Shown here: positions 1-10,371 of the stretch, piece by piece
Layout of the letters: each line of letters opens with the position of its first letter
How positions within the stretch are numbered: the stretch's first letter is position 1
Assembly (NCBI GenBank): GCA_017506865.1
Contig: JAFCMP010000519.1
Span: 558,001-622,000, forward strand
Reading direction: 5' to 3'
Source of the DNA: Tribonema minus
Lineage: Eukaryota; Sar; Xanthophyceae; Tribonematales; Tribonemataceae
DNA length: 64,000 bases
The notes under the pieces: generated by a model
Told to the model about the DNA's origin: nothing
The model's database searches: none
What the model saw: the letters and a program-made list of their open reading frames with translations, nothing else
Position numbers and translations under genes: made by a program

Positions 1-229
1 CAATTACAAGCCGGGCATCTCATTAAACCTAACCCAACCCTTACCCCCAAATTGGGGCTTCATAGAGGCAAGCCCATGAGGGCCGTACATGTATCCGTAC
101 TGGCACAGGCATTGAAGCTCCTGCGTCCCATGCGTAATCGACGTGGGCGGAAGTTACGGGGGCGCTGCAACTGGAGATGAACACGGGGGCCATAGAGGAC
201 TGAGGTACATTCCATGACTGCACTGCGTC

Positions 230-720
230 AAGTCCATGAGTACAGGCCAGTTCACGCTTGAACACTGTCACTACTTCAACAGCGCTCCAGGTCCGTCTCC
301 TCCCTCCCTCCTTTCCGCCCCCCGGCTAAGCCAGATTCCGAATGATCGTTGCCCGCCCCATTTCACCACGCACAGTCCGCGAGCACAGACCAGTCCACCG
401 TTGAACACTGTTGCTCTGCAACAGCGCCCCCGCCCCCCCGTTCCCCCCCCCCCTGCCATCGCCGGCCAAGCTGAAGGCCGTATGATCGCTGTCCCCCCCC
501 CATTTCACCACGCAAAGTCCACGAGTACAGGCATGTTCACCCTTGAACACTGTCACTACTTCAATAGCGCTCCACGCTCATCCCCCCCCCTCGCCCCCTC
601 CCGCCGCAGCCGTGCTGGATGCCTTATGATCGCCGCCCTTCCCAATTTACCACGCGATGTCCACGAGTACAGGCCAATTCACCCGGCAAACACTGTCAGT
701 AATCTAACAGCGCTCCACAC
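230..720 (+). repeat. Tandem ~142-bp units upstream of LZTFL1 exon 751-896
   Basis: Four imperfect units start near 233, 375, 517 and 658. Each has an 'acgagtacaggccagttca...gaacactgtcac..cttcaacagcgctcc' block, a C-rich tract, and a block resembling the start of the exon at 751. The third unit keeps 'gccgcagccgtgctggatgcc' at about 602-624, almost the same as the true acceptor and exon start (745-766). The array is therefore a set of decayed copies of the acceptor-side edge of the next exon. I see no gene in 1-750. Confidence 0.75.
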
Positions 721-750
721 TCATGCCCCCTTATCCCCCCCCCTGCGCAG

Positions 751-3319
751 CCGTGCTGGATGCCATAGAGAAGATGCGCACCGACGGGCCCGTGGTGCCG
801 CGCGCCAACGCGGGCAGGCTGGTCAGCATCAAGGACGAGCACGCACGCCTCATGGAGGAGAGGGACAAGGCAGACGCGGCGTGCAAGGCGGCACAGGTAG
901 GGCTGCATGTGCAGTGTATGCACATTGAAGTGCAACTTCAACCTGTGGTTTACATGAGAACTCAGTCATGTACAGCGACGTCTTGTCAAGGACGAGCATG
1001 CACGCCTCATGGAGGGGGGGGACAGGGCGGATGCGGCGTGTAAGGCGGCACAGGTAAGGCTACATGCGCAATACATGCTTACTGGAAGTACAACTTCAAC
1101 ATGTGCTCCACAAGAGAGAACTCATCGAAGTCTTTGTCAAGGACGAGCACGCACGTCTCATGGAGGCGAGGGACAACACAGACGCGGCACAGGTATATGC
1201 CCACCACATGCACATTGAAGTGCAGCTTCAATCCATAGTTGCTGGTTGTTGGTTTACGAGAGAGAAACTCACATGTCGTACACAGCGAAATCCCTGTAAA
1301 GGACGAGCACGCACGTCTCATGGAGGAGAAGGACTGGGCTGACGCAGCGTGCAAGGCGGCACAGGTAACACCATATGCAATTGAGCGCATTGTTGATGTG
1401 CAACTTCAACATGCAGTTGGCGGTTGTTTCGGATTTACGAGAGAGAAACTCACATGTCATACGCAACAAAGTCTCTGTCAAGGACGAGCACGCACACCTC
1501 ACGGAGGAGAGGCAGCACACCTGCGGTGCAAAGCGGCCTGATCCACCGCAACTGCAGGTAGTAGTCAGTGCAGTCACATTTGGCAGATTACGCAGGACAC
1601 CACGATGCGGAACAGTATCTCGGCAATCAGTCAAGAAACGTCATGCGCTGCGTCATTGCCGTCTAGTCTCAAGTACCTAGCCGTCAATGCTACTACTTAT
1701 AACAAGCATAGCATAGCATTCTGATGCTCTGTTCATGACCTGAGGCACGCCAGCTGCCATGTCATCAGCTCAGCAATCACCACGTGATTCACCATCATAC
1801 CCTGCTTGCCCTAGCGCTGATCCGCATGCCCTGCTTACGGTCTGCGTTCATTGCGTCAGGAGCGGTGTCACAGCAATCTCACGTGATTAACCATCATAAC
1901 CTGCTAGCCGTATCGCTGATCCGTGTGTCCTCACAGCCTGCGTTCCTTGCACCAGGAGCGGTGTCAGCAGCTGCAGGCACAGCATATTTTGCTTGCCCTA
2001 GCGCTGACCTGCATGCCCTGCTTGCGGTCTGCGTTCCTTGCACCAGGAGCGGTGTCAGCAGCTGCAGGCAGAGCATATTTTGCTTGCCCTAGCGCTGACC
2101 TGCATGCCCTGCCTGCGGTCTGCGTCTGTTGCACCAGGAGCGGTGTCAGCGGTTGCAGGCAGAGCGCATTTTGCTTGCCCTAGCGCTGATCAGCATGTCT
2201 TACGGTCTGCGTTCGTTGCACCAGGAGCGGTGTCAGCGGTTGCAGGCAGAGGCGACGGCAGCGCTCCGCGAGAAGACCGAGCTGCAGGCCCAGTTCAAGG
2301 CCCTGCAGCTGGAGGCAGGGGGAAAGGGGGGAGGGGGCGGCGGCGCGGGGGCTAAGGGGGAGGCTGAGGAGGAGACAGAAGACTTGAGAAGGCAACTCGT
2401 GCAGGTCCAAGTGAGTCTGGGTCGGAGTCTTGCTGCCGGGTGTGTGCTGGACGAGAGCCAGCATGGGCTTCAGTCTGACCGGAGAACGCTCAAGGCATGG
2501 GGCTCAGTGAATGCTGCAACTCGAGCGTGGCCGTAAACCTTTCTACCTCTTACCACTATAATCACAGCAATCGGCAGCAGATGCGCACTGATCATACCAG
2601 TAAAATCCACTAGATCCGAACATCGAGCCCATGTGATCGCATGATGCGGCAGTGTGCCAACTTTCAAGGCACGGTACACGTAGGCGCAGATGATGTTCTC
2701 CTAATTTGCAACTACTGTATTCTATACGAACAGTCACAAGAGCGGTGTTCGTGTGGACCACCAACTTGCAGGCTCGATTTTCCACGCAGTGCTCAGCAAC
2801 AGCATGGCTTCAGCGACGCTTCTTGACGCCTGGAGATTTACCTCGTAGAAATACGCATGCGTCAACATTCATTCGCCTTCGATGTGCGCGTCGGCAGCGG
2901 CGGCTGGAGGAGGAGGATGAGGAAGCGCGCAAGCGCCTGGCCGCCTCCAAGCAGTTCCACCAGCTCAAGGCGCTGCTCAGCAGCACTTCTTGACGTCTTG
3001 AGATTTACAGTACCTCGCATTCCTCATGAAATACGCACGCGCGTCAGTCAACATGTGCCATTGTCACGCGCGCCTGCGATGTGCGCACCGGCAGCGGCGG
3101 CTGGACGAGGAGGAGGAGGAAGCGCGCAAGCGCCTCGCCGACTCGAAGCAGTTCCACCAGCTCAAAGCGCTACTCAGCAGCAAGAGCGACCAGGTGGTGG
3201 CGCTGCGGCGCAGGCTGGCGCGCTACGATCCCAACGACGGCGACGGCGGCGACGATGACGGCGGCGCTGACGGCAAGTCCGCAGACATCGAGGATGCCTA
3301 CGGCTACGGGCACACATGA
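751..3319 (+). CDS. LZTFL1: LZTFL1/BBS17-like ciliary trafficking protein (3' part)
   Basis: Three exons join in frame: 751-896, 2225-2410 and 3095-3319 (stop TGA at 3317). The product is an Arg/Glu/Gln-rich coiled coil. What I see: exon 1 has a KDEHARLMEERDKAD heptad stretch; exon 2 has EATAALREKTELQAQFKALQ, then a Gly-rich linker; exon 3 has KRLADSKQFHQLKALLSSK followed by DQVVALRRRLARYDPND. These match, in order, the C-terminal half of leucine zipper transcription factor-like 1 as I know it (its C-terminus ends in a DQIKxLRKRLAQYEP-type motif). Known role of the family: LZTFL1/BBS17 binds the BBSome and controls its traffic into cilia and flagella, so the organism is probably flagellated. 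A 23-residue acidic/Gly tail follows the conserved end. N-terminal exons lie left of the window or are hidden in the repeats before 750. The Gly-rich linker is shorter than the animal counterpart. Confidence 0.85.
985..1545 (+). repeat. Four decayed copies of LZTFL1 exon 1 donor-side edge
   Basis: Copies lie at about 987-1053, 1137-1192, 1293-1363 and 1475-1540. Each begins near 'gtcaaggacgagcacgcac' and most run through '..gcgtgcaaggcggcacag' into a GT. Spacing is 150-180 bp, and intron filler with a 'gaagtgcaacttcaac' motif lies between them. The third copy still encodes KDEHARLMEEKDWADAACKA followed by a GT donor; the fourth has lost it. All lie downstream of the genuine exon in the intron that follows it. 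Confidence 0.85.
1747..2224 (+). repeat. Tandem ~91-bp copies of LZTFL1 exon 2 acceptor edge
   Basis: Before the genuine acceptor (exon from 2225) the motif 'caccaggagcggtgtcagc', with its polypyrimidine lead, recurs at about 1855, 1950, 2040 and 2131. The spacing is about 91 bp and the copies grow more similar towards the real exon. Three keep the cag|GAGCGGTGTCAG acceptor exactly. Only the last copy continues into the coiled-coil coding sequence. Confidence 0.85.
2898..2993 (+). other. Alternative, truncating last exon of LZTFL1
   Basis: This is a near copy of the start of the genuine last exon (3095-3319), with its own 'gtcggcag' acceptor at 2891-2897. It encodes RRLEEEDEEARKRLAASKQF and then QLKALLSSTS and a TGA. 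Phase matches exon 2225-2410. If used, it would remove the conserved C-terminal RRRLARYDPND segment. It may equally be a decaying duplicate that is skipped. Confidence 0.6.
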
Positions 3320-3640
3320 CTGCGAGTTGACTCGGTGATTCGGAGACAAGTCACTTGAGTTGCTGGCGGCGCCGCTGACGGCTATGGACACAGATGACTG
3401 CGAGTCGACTTGGTGACTCGGAGACAAGTCACTTGTGTTGCTGGCGGCGCCGCTGACGGCAAGTCCGCCGACATTGAGGGTACCTACGGCTACGGACACA
3501 CATGACTGCCTCAGCCCGCAGTCGACATGGTGACTCAGAGACAAGTCGCGTGTGATGGCGGCGCGGTGATGAAGTTGGCGATGGCGGCGGTGGCGCTCGC
3601 TGACGACCATGAGGCTGCCGTTTTCGAGGAAGCCTACGGC
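3320..3640 (+). repeat. Tandem copies of the LZTFL1 3' end
   Basis: After the stop codon, the block 'gacggcaagtccgc.gacat.gagg.tacggctacg' and the following 'atgactgcgagt.gac..ggtgactcggagacaagtcac' recur with a spacing of roughly 115 bp at about 3395, 3455-3540 and, more weakly, 3590-3640. These are decayed duplicates of the coding tail and its 3' flank. I see no separate gene here. Confidence 0.7.
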
Positions 3641-3902
3641 GATGTGCGCGCTCAAAGTTCGGGCTGTAGAGGTCGCAGTTCAAGTTGTGTGCGAGGGGCG
3701 TGGCCTTGTTGAACTTTTCCCAGTGTCAGTGGTCCGTAGTAGCCCGACTGTTGTTATCGACCGCCGTGTGAACTTAAGGGTGTGTCATGAGGTGTGTGTG
3801 ATCACATAGATTTCATAGCGCCACAACTATGTCAATGAAGCGCACAACTAGGGTCTAGAAGGTGAACCTTGTCTCAGTGGACCTTATGCTCATGCTGTTG
3901 CT

Positions 3903-4745
3903 GATACTGCATGAAACCTCAGTGCGGTCGGTATGGCCACAAACACGCCACAGGCAGGTGGCACTGGAAAATTTGCCGCCATTATGAGTTTGGTCATGCT
4001 TATGGACACCAGCAACGATGCTGTGACTCAAAGTGTTTGATATTGCCAGCTCGTTCTTTTCCATAGCAATGGCAGTGGTGCACTCTTCATGTGAACCGTA
4101 TTGACAGCAGTGCACATGCGTCACGTTTCGGACACTGTGCAGTGCCGTGCATCAATGGATCATTGCATGCGCACGGCGACAGCAGTTTCTGTCAGATTCA
4201 GAGTCTGAGTCAAGTTCTGGCTATGTCTTCATGAGCTACCAGGTGCAAAAATCACGATGCCCAAGCAGCAGCGGCACACAGATCAAGCATCAATAGTAAA
4301 CGCGGCCGAACTGCCACGGTGATACTGCATGAATTCCTCAGTGCGGTCTGTATGGCCACAAACACGCCACAGGCAGGTGGCACTGGAAAATCTGCCGCCA
4401 TTATGAGTTTGGTCATGCTTATGGACACCAGCAACGATGCTGTGACTCAAAAGTGTTTGATGTTGCCAGCTCGTCCTTTTCCATAGCAATGGCAGTGGTG
4501 CACTCTTCATGTGAAGCGGGTCCGTATTGACAGCAGTGCACATGCGTCACGTTTCGGACACTGTGCAGTGCCGTGCATCAATGGATCATTGCATGCGCAC
4601 AGCGACAGCAGTTTCTGTCAGATTCAGAGTCTGAGTCAAGTCCTGGCTATGTCCTCATGAGCTACCAGGTGCAAAAATCACGATGCCCAAGCAGCAGCGG
4701 CACACAGATCAAGCATCAATAGTAAACGCGGCCGAACTGCCACGG
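3903..4745 (+). repeat. Two-unit ~420-bp tandem duplication
   Basis: Unit one (about 3903-4320) and unit two (about 4321-4745) are nearly identical. Both begin 'gatactgcatgaa.cctcagtgcgg' and end with 'gtaaacgcggccgaactgccacggt'. They differ by small indels such as a 5-6 base insertion near 4517. The high identity suggests a recent event. No coding potential is recognised. It lies between the 3' end of LZTFL1 (+) and the 3' end of the light-harvesting gene (-). Confidence 0.9.
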
Positions 4746-5045
4746 TGCACTGGTTCTCAGCGTGTTGACATTTATCCACACTCACAGCTCCATGTAAATC
4801 GGGCTTTAATAGGCCTCTTCTTCTATCTACACGCCAGCCGGCGAGCGCGCGCGGGCCCCCCCTCTCTCTGCACACTTTCTCTACCTCCGCCGGGGCCCCT
4901 GCTTTCCCCCTCTCACTGCCCGCGCGCGCCCCGTTGGAACACGAAAATGGATGATTATGATGTTGGTTGGGTGGGGTGACGGTAATGTTTGCGCTCTTGC
5001 TTAGGAGCGGTGCTGCCGCGTAGATGGCGCGCATTCGCGGTCAGC
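4746..5045. other. Intergenic, convergent 3' ends; no gene seen
   Basis: This stretch contains a pyrimidine-rich segment (4855-4935, CT/CCCC-rich) and the 3' flank of the light-harvesting gene on the minus strand. I see no recognisable gene. Confidence 0.5.
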
Positions 5046-5112
5046 TTAGAAGACGTTCTGGCCGTTGACCATCTCCTGCGCGCACGCGCCGAAGACGGCA
5101 ATCATGGCCAGC
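5046..5112 (-). other. Second intact copy of light-harvesting last exon
   Basis: This copy is 225 bp downstream of exon 5271-5337. It has a cag acceptor at 5113-5115, the same phase, the same encoded peptide (LAMIAVFGACAQEMVNGQN, then VF and stop) and only synonymous differences in the coding part. In the primary transcript it lies after the first copy's stop, so it is either an alternative last exon or a duplicate sitting in the 3' UTR. The flanks are also duplicated ('ggtaaagagcatgaacggtgtgag' versus 'ggtaaagaacatgagtggtgcgag'). Confidence 0.85.
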
Positions 5113-5270
5113 CTGCGTGCGGCGCGGCAAATGGTAAAGAGCATGAACGGTGTGAGCACAGCGACGCTGCAGCAACACGGTGATCGCAATTCATGGTCGT
5201 GCTGGTGTGGGGGCATGAATTTATAAAAGCAAGGCCGGAGGGCACAACAACGCTAGAAATATGATGTGCC

Positions 5271-8200
5271 TTAAAAGACGTTCTGGCCGTTGACCATCTC
5301 CTGCGCGCACGCGCCAAAGACGGCGATCATGGCCAGCCTGCGTGCGGCGCGACAAATGGTAAAGAACATGAGTGGTGCGAGCAAAGCGACGCTGCAGCAA
5401 CACGGTGATCGCAAGTCATGTTCATGCTAGTCTAAGGTTGTGAGGCTGAGGAAGAGCAAGGACGGTGAGCAAAAGGACTAGGGATCTGATGTACAGTGGA
5501 ATGTAGGGGTCGTTGCATAAGTCAAGCAATGTCAGATGGACGGCCGTGTGCCACTCGTGCGAAGACCGTCGATGTGATACAGGCCACCAGGAGGCGGGCG
5601 CGCACCAAAGACCTCCAAGTTCAAGTACTTCAGCAGTACACGAGGTTTGCAAGCAGGTTCGTCTACTGAGCTCGCACGTTGCACAGCAGCATGGCGTTCG
5701 TCAGCTGTTGGGGATGCCAGCATTTTCTCTGTCTTGAATATGACCCTCACTTTTAGAGTGAGATGCTGAGTGGCTGCAGCTGATTCATCTCAGTGGCGCC
5801 TTTGCACTTCAAACAGCAGCGTCAATCTGGTATGTCTCATTGTGCTTGCACTCGCACAGTACATACACATATGGCTTGGTCTCAGGTCCGGTCTCACCCG
5901 CACAAGCCCTAACCTTACAAAAAGAGTTTAGTGCCCCTGGTGGAATGAATGCCGCAAGACTCGCCAGTGTAGGTACCGCCGGTCTACAGCCCTGCTGGCG
6001 CTGGCTCAACCCTAAGACAGGGGCTTCGCAACTGGACACTCACCGTCCGTTGTTGATCTCCTTCAGGCGCATGGAGTTGTAGTATTCGGAGTCCTCCTTG
6101 TGGCCCAGCTCCAGGGGGTCAAAGCCGAGGTCGCCGGGGACGCGGCCGTCCTGCAGTTCAAGTTCAACAATCAGGCATGAACTTCAACGTTTTGAATGGA
6201 GGGTATTTGCACAATTGCATGGAGCAAACTTCAACATCTCGTGTGTTTGTTACATCAATGGCTGGCTTGTTCCCCTTTGTTCCCCTGACACTCAATCATT
6301 GGCAAGCCATATGTGCTCACAACAGGATCGCGTTTGCAAAAAGGGATTGTGTTCCAATGAAGCGCTCTCTGGCACTGTCTATGCATGTTCATGACAGTTT
6401 TACAAAAGGTGGCCAACAATTTGTCATGCTTCCAAAAGCGCAAGGCGAGATGTTAGCAAGGACAAAACTCCCAGATTCTACACGGCAGCAAATCAAAGCC
6501 GCTACTCCAAGTTGAAATTTGGAAAACATCACGGAACAGTGCCAGAACCTGGATGCAAGTGCATTGTAGCAATGAGACGCTACATAATGATAAGTTGAAA
6601 GTCAAGCGGTGACGCACCAGGATCTCAGAGTAGGGCTTGACCGTTGATGACTCGGGCTTGTAGGTGTGCTTCACGTTGTCGTACTCGTGCACGGCTGCAA
6701 CAAGGCAATCACACAGGTGTTGAAGTTGAGACATGAGGTTCAACAAATTGGCGGTGAGCATTAGCATCAGCACTACTTGTGTTACAAAGAGGGGCGAATG
6801 GGTAAGGCTGTGTTACTCATGTCGCCACGCTCGATCGATTGATTTTAAGAAATGCATTGGCACACACAACCCGTGTGCCAGCAAGTCAGCGGCAAGCGGG
6901 TCATGAAGCCCTGTTGAACCACTGCTGTGGCATTCCATCAACCTTGGAGGGGCAAGCTTAGAAGGCCAAATGTTGGAATCACAACATAAAAAGCAAGCAT
7001 CCATCGCGAAGGATTGCTCTGAGGGAGTTGACATCAGTGGCTGAAGCCAGGTTTAAACCACCGCTTGCGCATGTATGCTGCGACGCGGGAGCACCAGCGG
7101 TAATTTTACAACATAAAAAACAGCAGCACCAATCCTCGTTGCACCGACATTGGCCGCCAGGCTTTCCGTCGTTTGCATGCAGTACATGTGCCTATTGCCA
7201 AGTCAGCAACGAGGCGGTGTGTGGTGCAGATCCCACCCAGAACGGTGCAAATCTGAAGCGTAAGCGCACGTTTCCTGCCGGACGTAAAAAGCACATAACC
7301 AGTCGTCAACTGTTGTATGTGGGATCTGAAGTGGGGTGGACGATTGAGTGCACCCTGGCCAGCATGCGAAATGCGGGTGCTACAGCTGCCATGCTTTCAA
7401 TGCCCTTCTTGTTGCCGCTTGCCCCTCGCCAAGGAACACAGGGGTGGAGCCTCGCAGTGCACTTGGGTTCTGCTTGTCCATACGTGCCTTACTGAACTAC
7501 AACTGGCTCTGGTGCGCGGGAAAAAGTGAAAGACGCGTGTGCTTGTAGCATAAGGCCAAGTCCCACAGGTCGGTCGACATGTTGCGACTGCTCAGTTTTC
7601 CTCAAAAATGTCCCGAGCATGCTCGCCGGGGGGTTTAAGGTGTCAAAAGACTTACAGACACCCCAAAGCGCCAGGAGCCAGAACCACCCGTAGTCCTGCA
7701 GGACCATACGGGGCGCGTCCACTGAGTTCGCGATCTCTGCCGAGGTGGGGAAGAAGGGGTGGAACCGCTCCTGGACAGCCATGCCCAGGATCGCCAGCAT
7801 AGCAATGCGTCCGTGCTTGATCTCCGACTGCGAGCGGAAGAGGCCAGCACGAGATGGCTCGTGAGTTATCGAATAACTCCATCGTGAGGCATATCGACAG
7901 CTGTGTCCGACCCTCGCATGGGTGTCGGAAATTAGAAAATTTTCAACACACAACGCTGATGATTGCTGCCGAATGCTGCGTAGCCAAGCATGCTGAACAA
8001 CGATGATGATGCGCTTTCGCTGCTTCAGCCAGAGTATGGGCGCCGGCTCAACGGGGCCATGTACAGCAAGCACACGAACAGGTACCGCCAACCCAAGTTT
8101 TTCATTTGCTAGGACTTCACCATTTACCTCCTGGTGGCGGAGGAGCTCCGCGTCGGACGCCTTCGTTGCCAGTCCCAGGGGGTCAAACACTGAGCTGCCG

Positions 8201-8361
8201 GCGCCGAATGGCTTGCCGACAAGCCCTGATGCATCCGCCATTTGCAATGCGCTCGTGCTCTTCACTGTTGCGCTAAGGGCCTTGCCAGTGAAGGCATTGG
8301 GAGCGAAGGCGGACACGCTGCCCACAGCGGCGAGCGCGGCGACGGTGGCAGCAACCTTCAT
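5271..8361 (-). CDS. Chlorophyll a/c light-harvesting (FCP/LHC) protein
   Basis: Five exons: 8128-8361, 7656-7827, 6618-6694, 6044-6150 and 5271-5337. All introns are GT-AG and the sum is 657 nt, giving 218 aa. The ATG at 8361 starts a hydrophobic signal peptide ending in the AFAP motif at residues 19-22. That is the cleavage signature of plastid import through the ER in algae with secondary red plastids; a transit-like segment follows. The mature protein has three predicted thylakoid helices. Helix 1 carries EIKHGRIAMLAILG and helix 3 carries EINNGRLAMIAVFG, the E-x-x-H/N-x-R chlorophyll-binding motifs that pair across the membrane. FDPLGLA and LGFDPLEL motifs precede helices 1 and 3. Length fits fucoxanthin chlorophyll a/c proteins. 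The role is light harvesting and energy transfer to the photosystems. The gene points away from the histidine gene downstream, and no promoter element was identified with confidence. Confidence 0.95.
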
Positions 8362-10371
8362 CTTGCTGTGGGGAGCGTGGCGTAGAGCTGTGTCTGCAGT
8401 GCAGTATTCCCAGCATCTAAAACAGCTTCAAGTAGAAAAGGTGCGCGAGAACCCCCGAAACCCCCCTGCGGGTTTGCGCACTGTCACATGTGAACCGCCG
8501 TGAGGCTGGGTCATGGAGGGGTTCCGCAATACGATTCCCTATCGCTGCAAAGTGTGCCCATCATCCACCGCCGGAACCTTACGGTGTGGCATGGCTCATG
8601 GACGTGACTACTCGTGCTCCTTGACTGCTGCAGGTGCTACCAGCCGGAGTGCAACGCATAATCATTCCTGGCTGGTGGCACCTCGCTCCCGTGATGCTGC
8701 CCTTGTGCATGTATCTAACCGGCCAACAACTGAGCATGCATCAGGCTCAATCACCTACGGCATCTACTCGAGTTTGCAAGCGTTCATCAGCCGCTGCGGC
8801 AGATGCAGCTGCAGAGGCAAGCTGCTGTAGCATCCTCATGCGCTGGTCTGAGCGACCGTAAACGATCACCTCCTGTGCGTTCGTGCAACGGCAATGATGG
8901 GCTTTGCAGCGAGTTGTGAGGTTGCAAGCATTGCTTTTTTGACTCAAAGCTTGCGCAAGACATGATTGTTCTCAGGAGACGAGCAAGATAATTTCACTAC
9001 AGTTTGACATGTTCAGCGAATACTGCGGTTTGCTAGGCCGACGACGCTAGTATGCAGGTCACCATAATGGCATACCGGAATGCATTAATGGCACTGGCAT
9101 CAGCGACTGCAATTTAGTCCACTGCACTGTTACAGTGCCCGTGCGCGTCTTGGAGCAACAAAATACTACTTCAACGTATCAAATATTGTGATGTGATGCC
9201 AGTGACTTCAAGTTAGCCTGCCCGTAGTACTGCTTGTCAGCCGTTGGCTATTTCATCAAGTTCAGTTCGCAACTCAGGATGGCCTGGGTGCAACTGAGAT
9301 CACTAGTAGCTGCCGGTGACACTGTTGGCATGCAAAACCACTCTTTCAGAACAGGACATGATGATTAAATCTGGGAAAACGGGACTTGAGTTCGGAAAAC
9401 AGGACCCCAGCAAACCATGTTGGCCAGGTCCTACTGCTTGCCATGCTGTCAATGAACCCTGCCAGAGTTTGCTGCTGCTTTTCAGCATGGCATTGAGGTT
9501 ATGAGGTGCAGTCAATGGCATTGAAGTCAGTTAAGGTTCCGTGATGAGCACGGATAACTTTCCAAACTTCACTTTGAAATTGAACTTCCCTACCTTCTCA
9601 GTTCACAATTTTTATTCAACATTGCAAGGGGCGAAGTCACTAGGTCTTCGTTTAAACATCATGGCAAACACCTTAATCACAATGACTTCCAAACTGACAA
9701 AACTGACACCCTGGTTCTCATTCTTTTGGTGCATGGTACATATGTCATTCTGTTGGGCATAATGATCATGCAACATATCTGCAGCAGCCCAACTGTGTGC
9801 TCTGGGGTAGTTGAGAAGTCTGAAAATACATTCATTGAATCATGAATAAGCATCATGCACACTTCTAAACAGCAAGGCAGGGTTTGGCAGCAACAGGCGG
9901 CAACATTGCACTTGCACCTGCAATTGCGCACTACATCTTGACCCAATGATCCATGGGCTCAGCCTGATATTGCTCAATGATGTCAAGACAAGCTGCATGC
10001 ACCTTACCATATTGCAGAATTGATGATATACACCTTGAACCACTGCGCAACATATCAAGGACTTCACTGCATGCACACACTCGACACAAGCAAAATCTGG
10101 ATGAACATGATGACGCAAAAGACTAGTGTCGATTTGCTTGCGCTCTGTGTCCGTACAGCAGCTACCCACTTGAAATTGTATGTAGCCAATGAGGAAGCAT
10201 GCCAGCAGAGCATATGCCCCAATGCAAAGCCATAGCCTTGTGTGGGTTGCATACCTAGCCTGGTAGCCCCAGTAGCCAAGCTTCTGGTAGTCCTCAGAGA
10301 AAGCATGTGAAACATCGGAAGCTTCAAAGATTGTGCGCCAGCAACCCAACCTGTTGAACGAATTGCCAGGA
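8362..10371. other. Intergenic ~2 kb: LHC 5' flank and histidine gene 3' flank
   Basis: Base composition is markedly more AT-rich than the exons. It holds the upstream region of the light-harvesting gene (from 8362) and the 3' region of the histidine gene (ending at 10372). The long reading frames here have no recognisable motifs. I see no gene. Confidence 0.5.
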
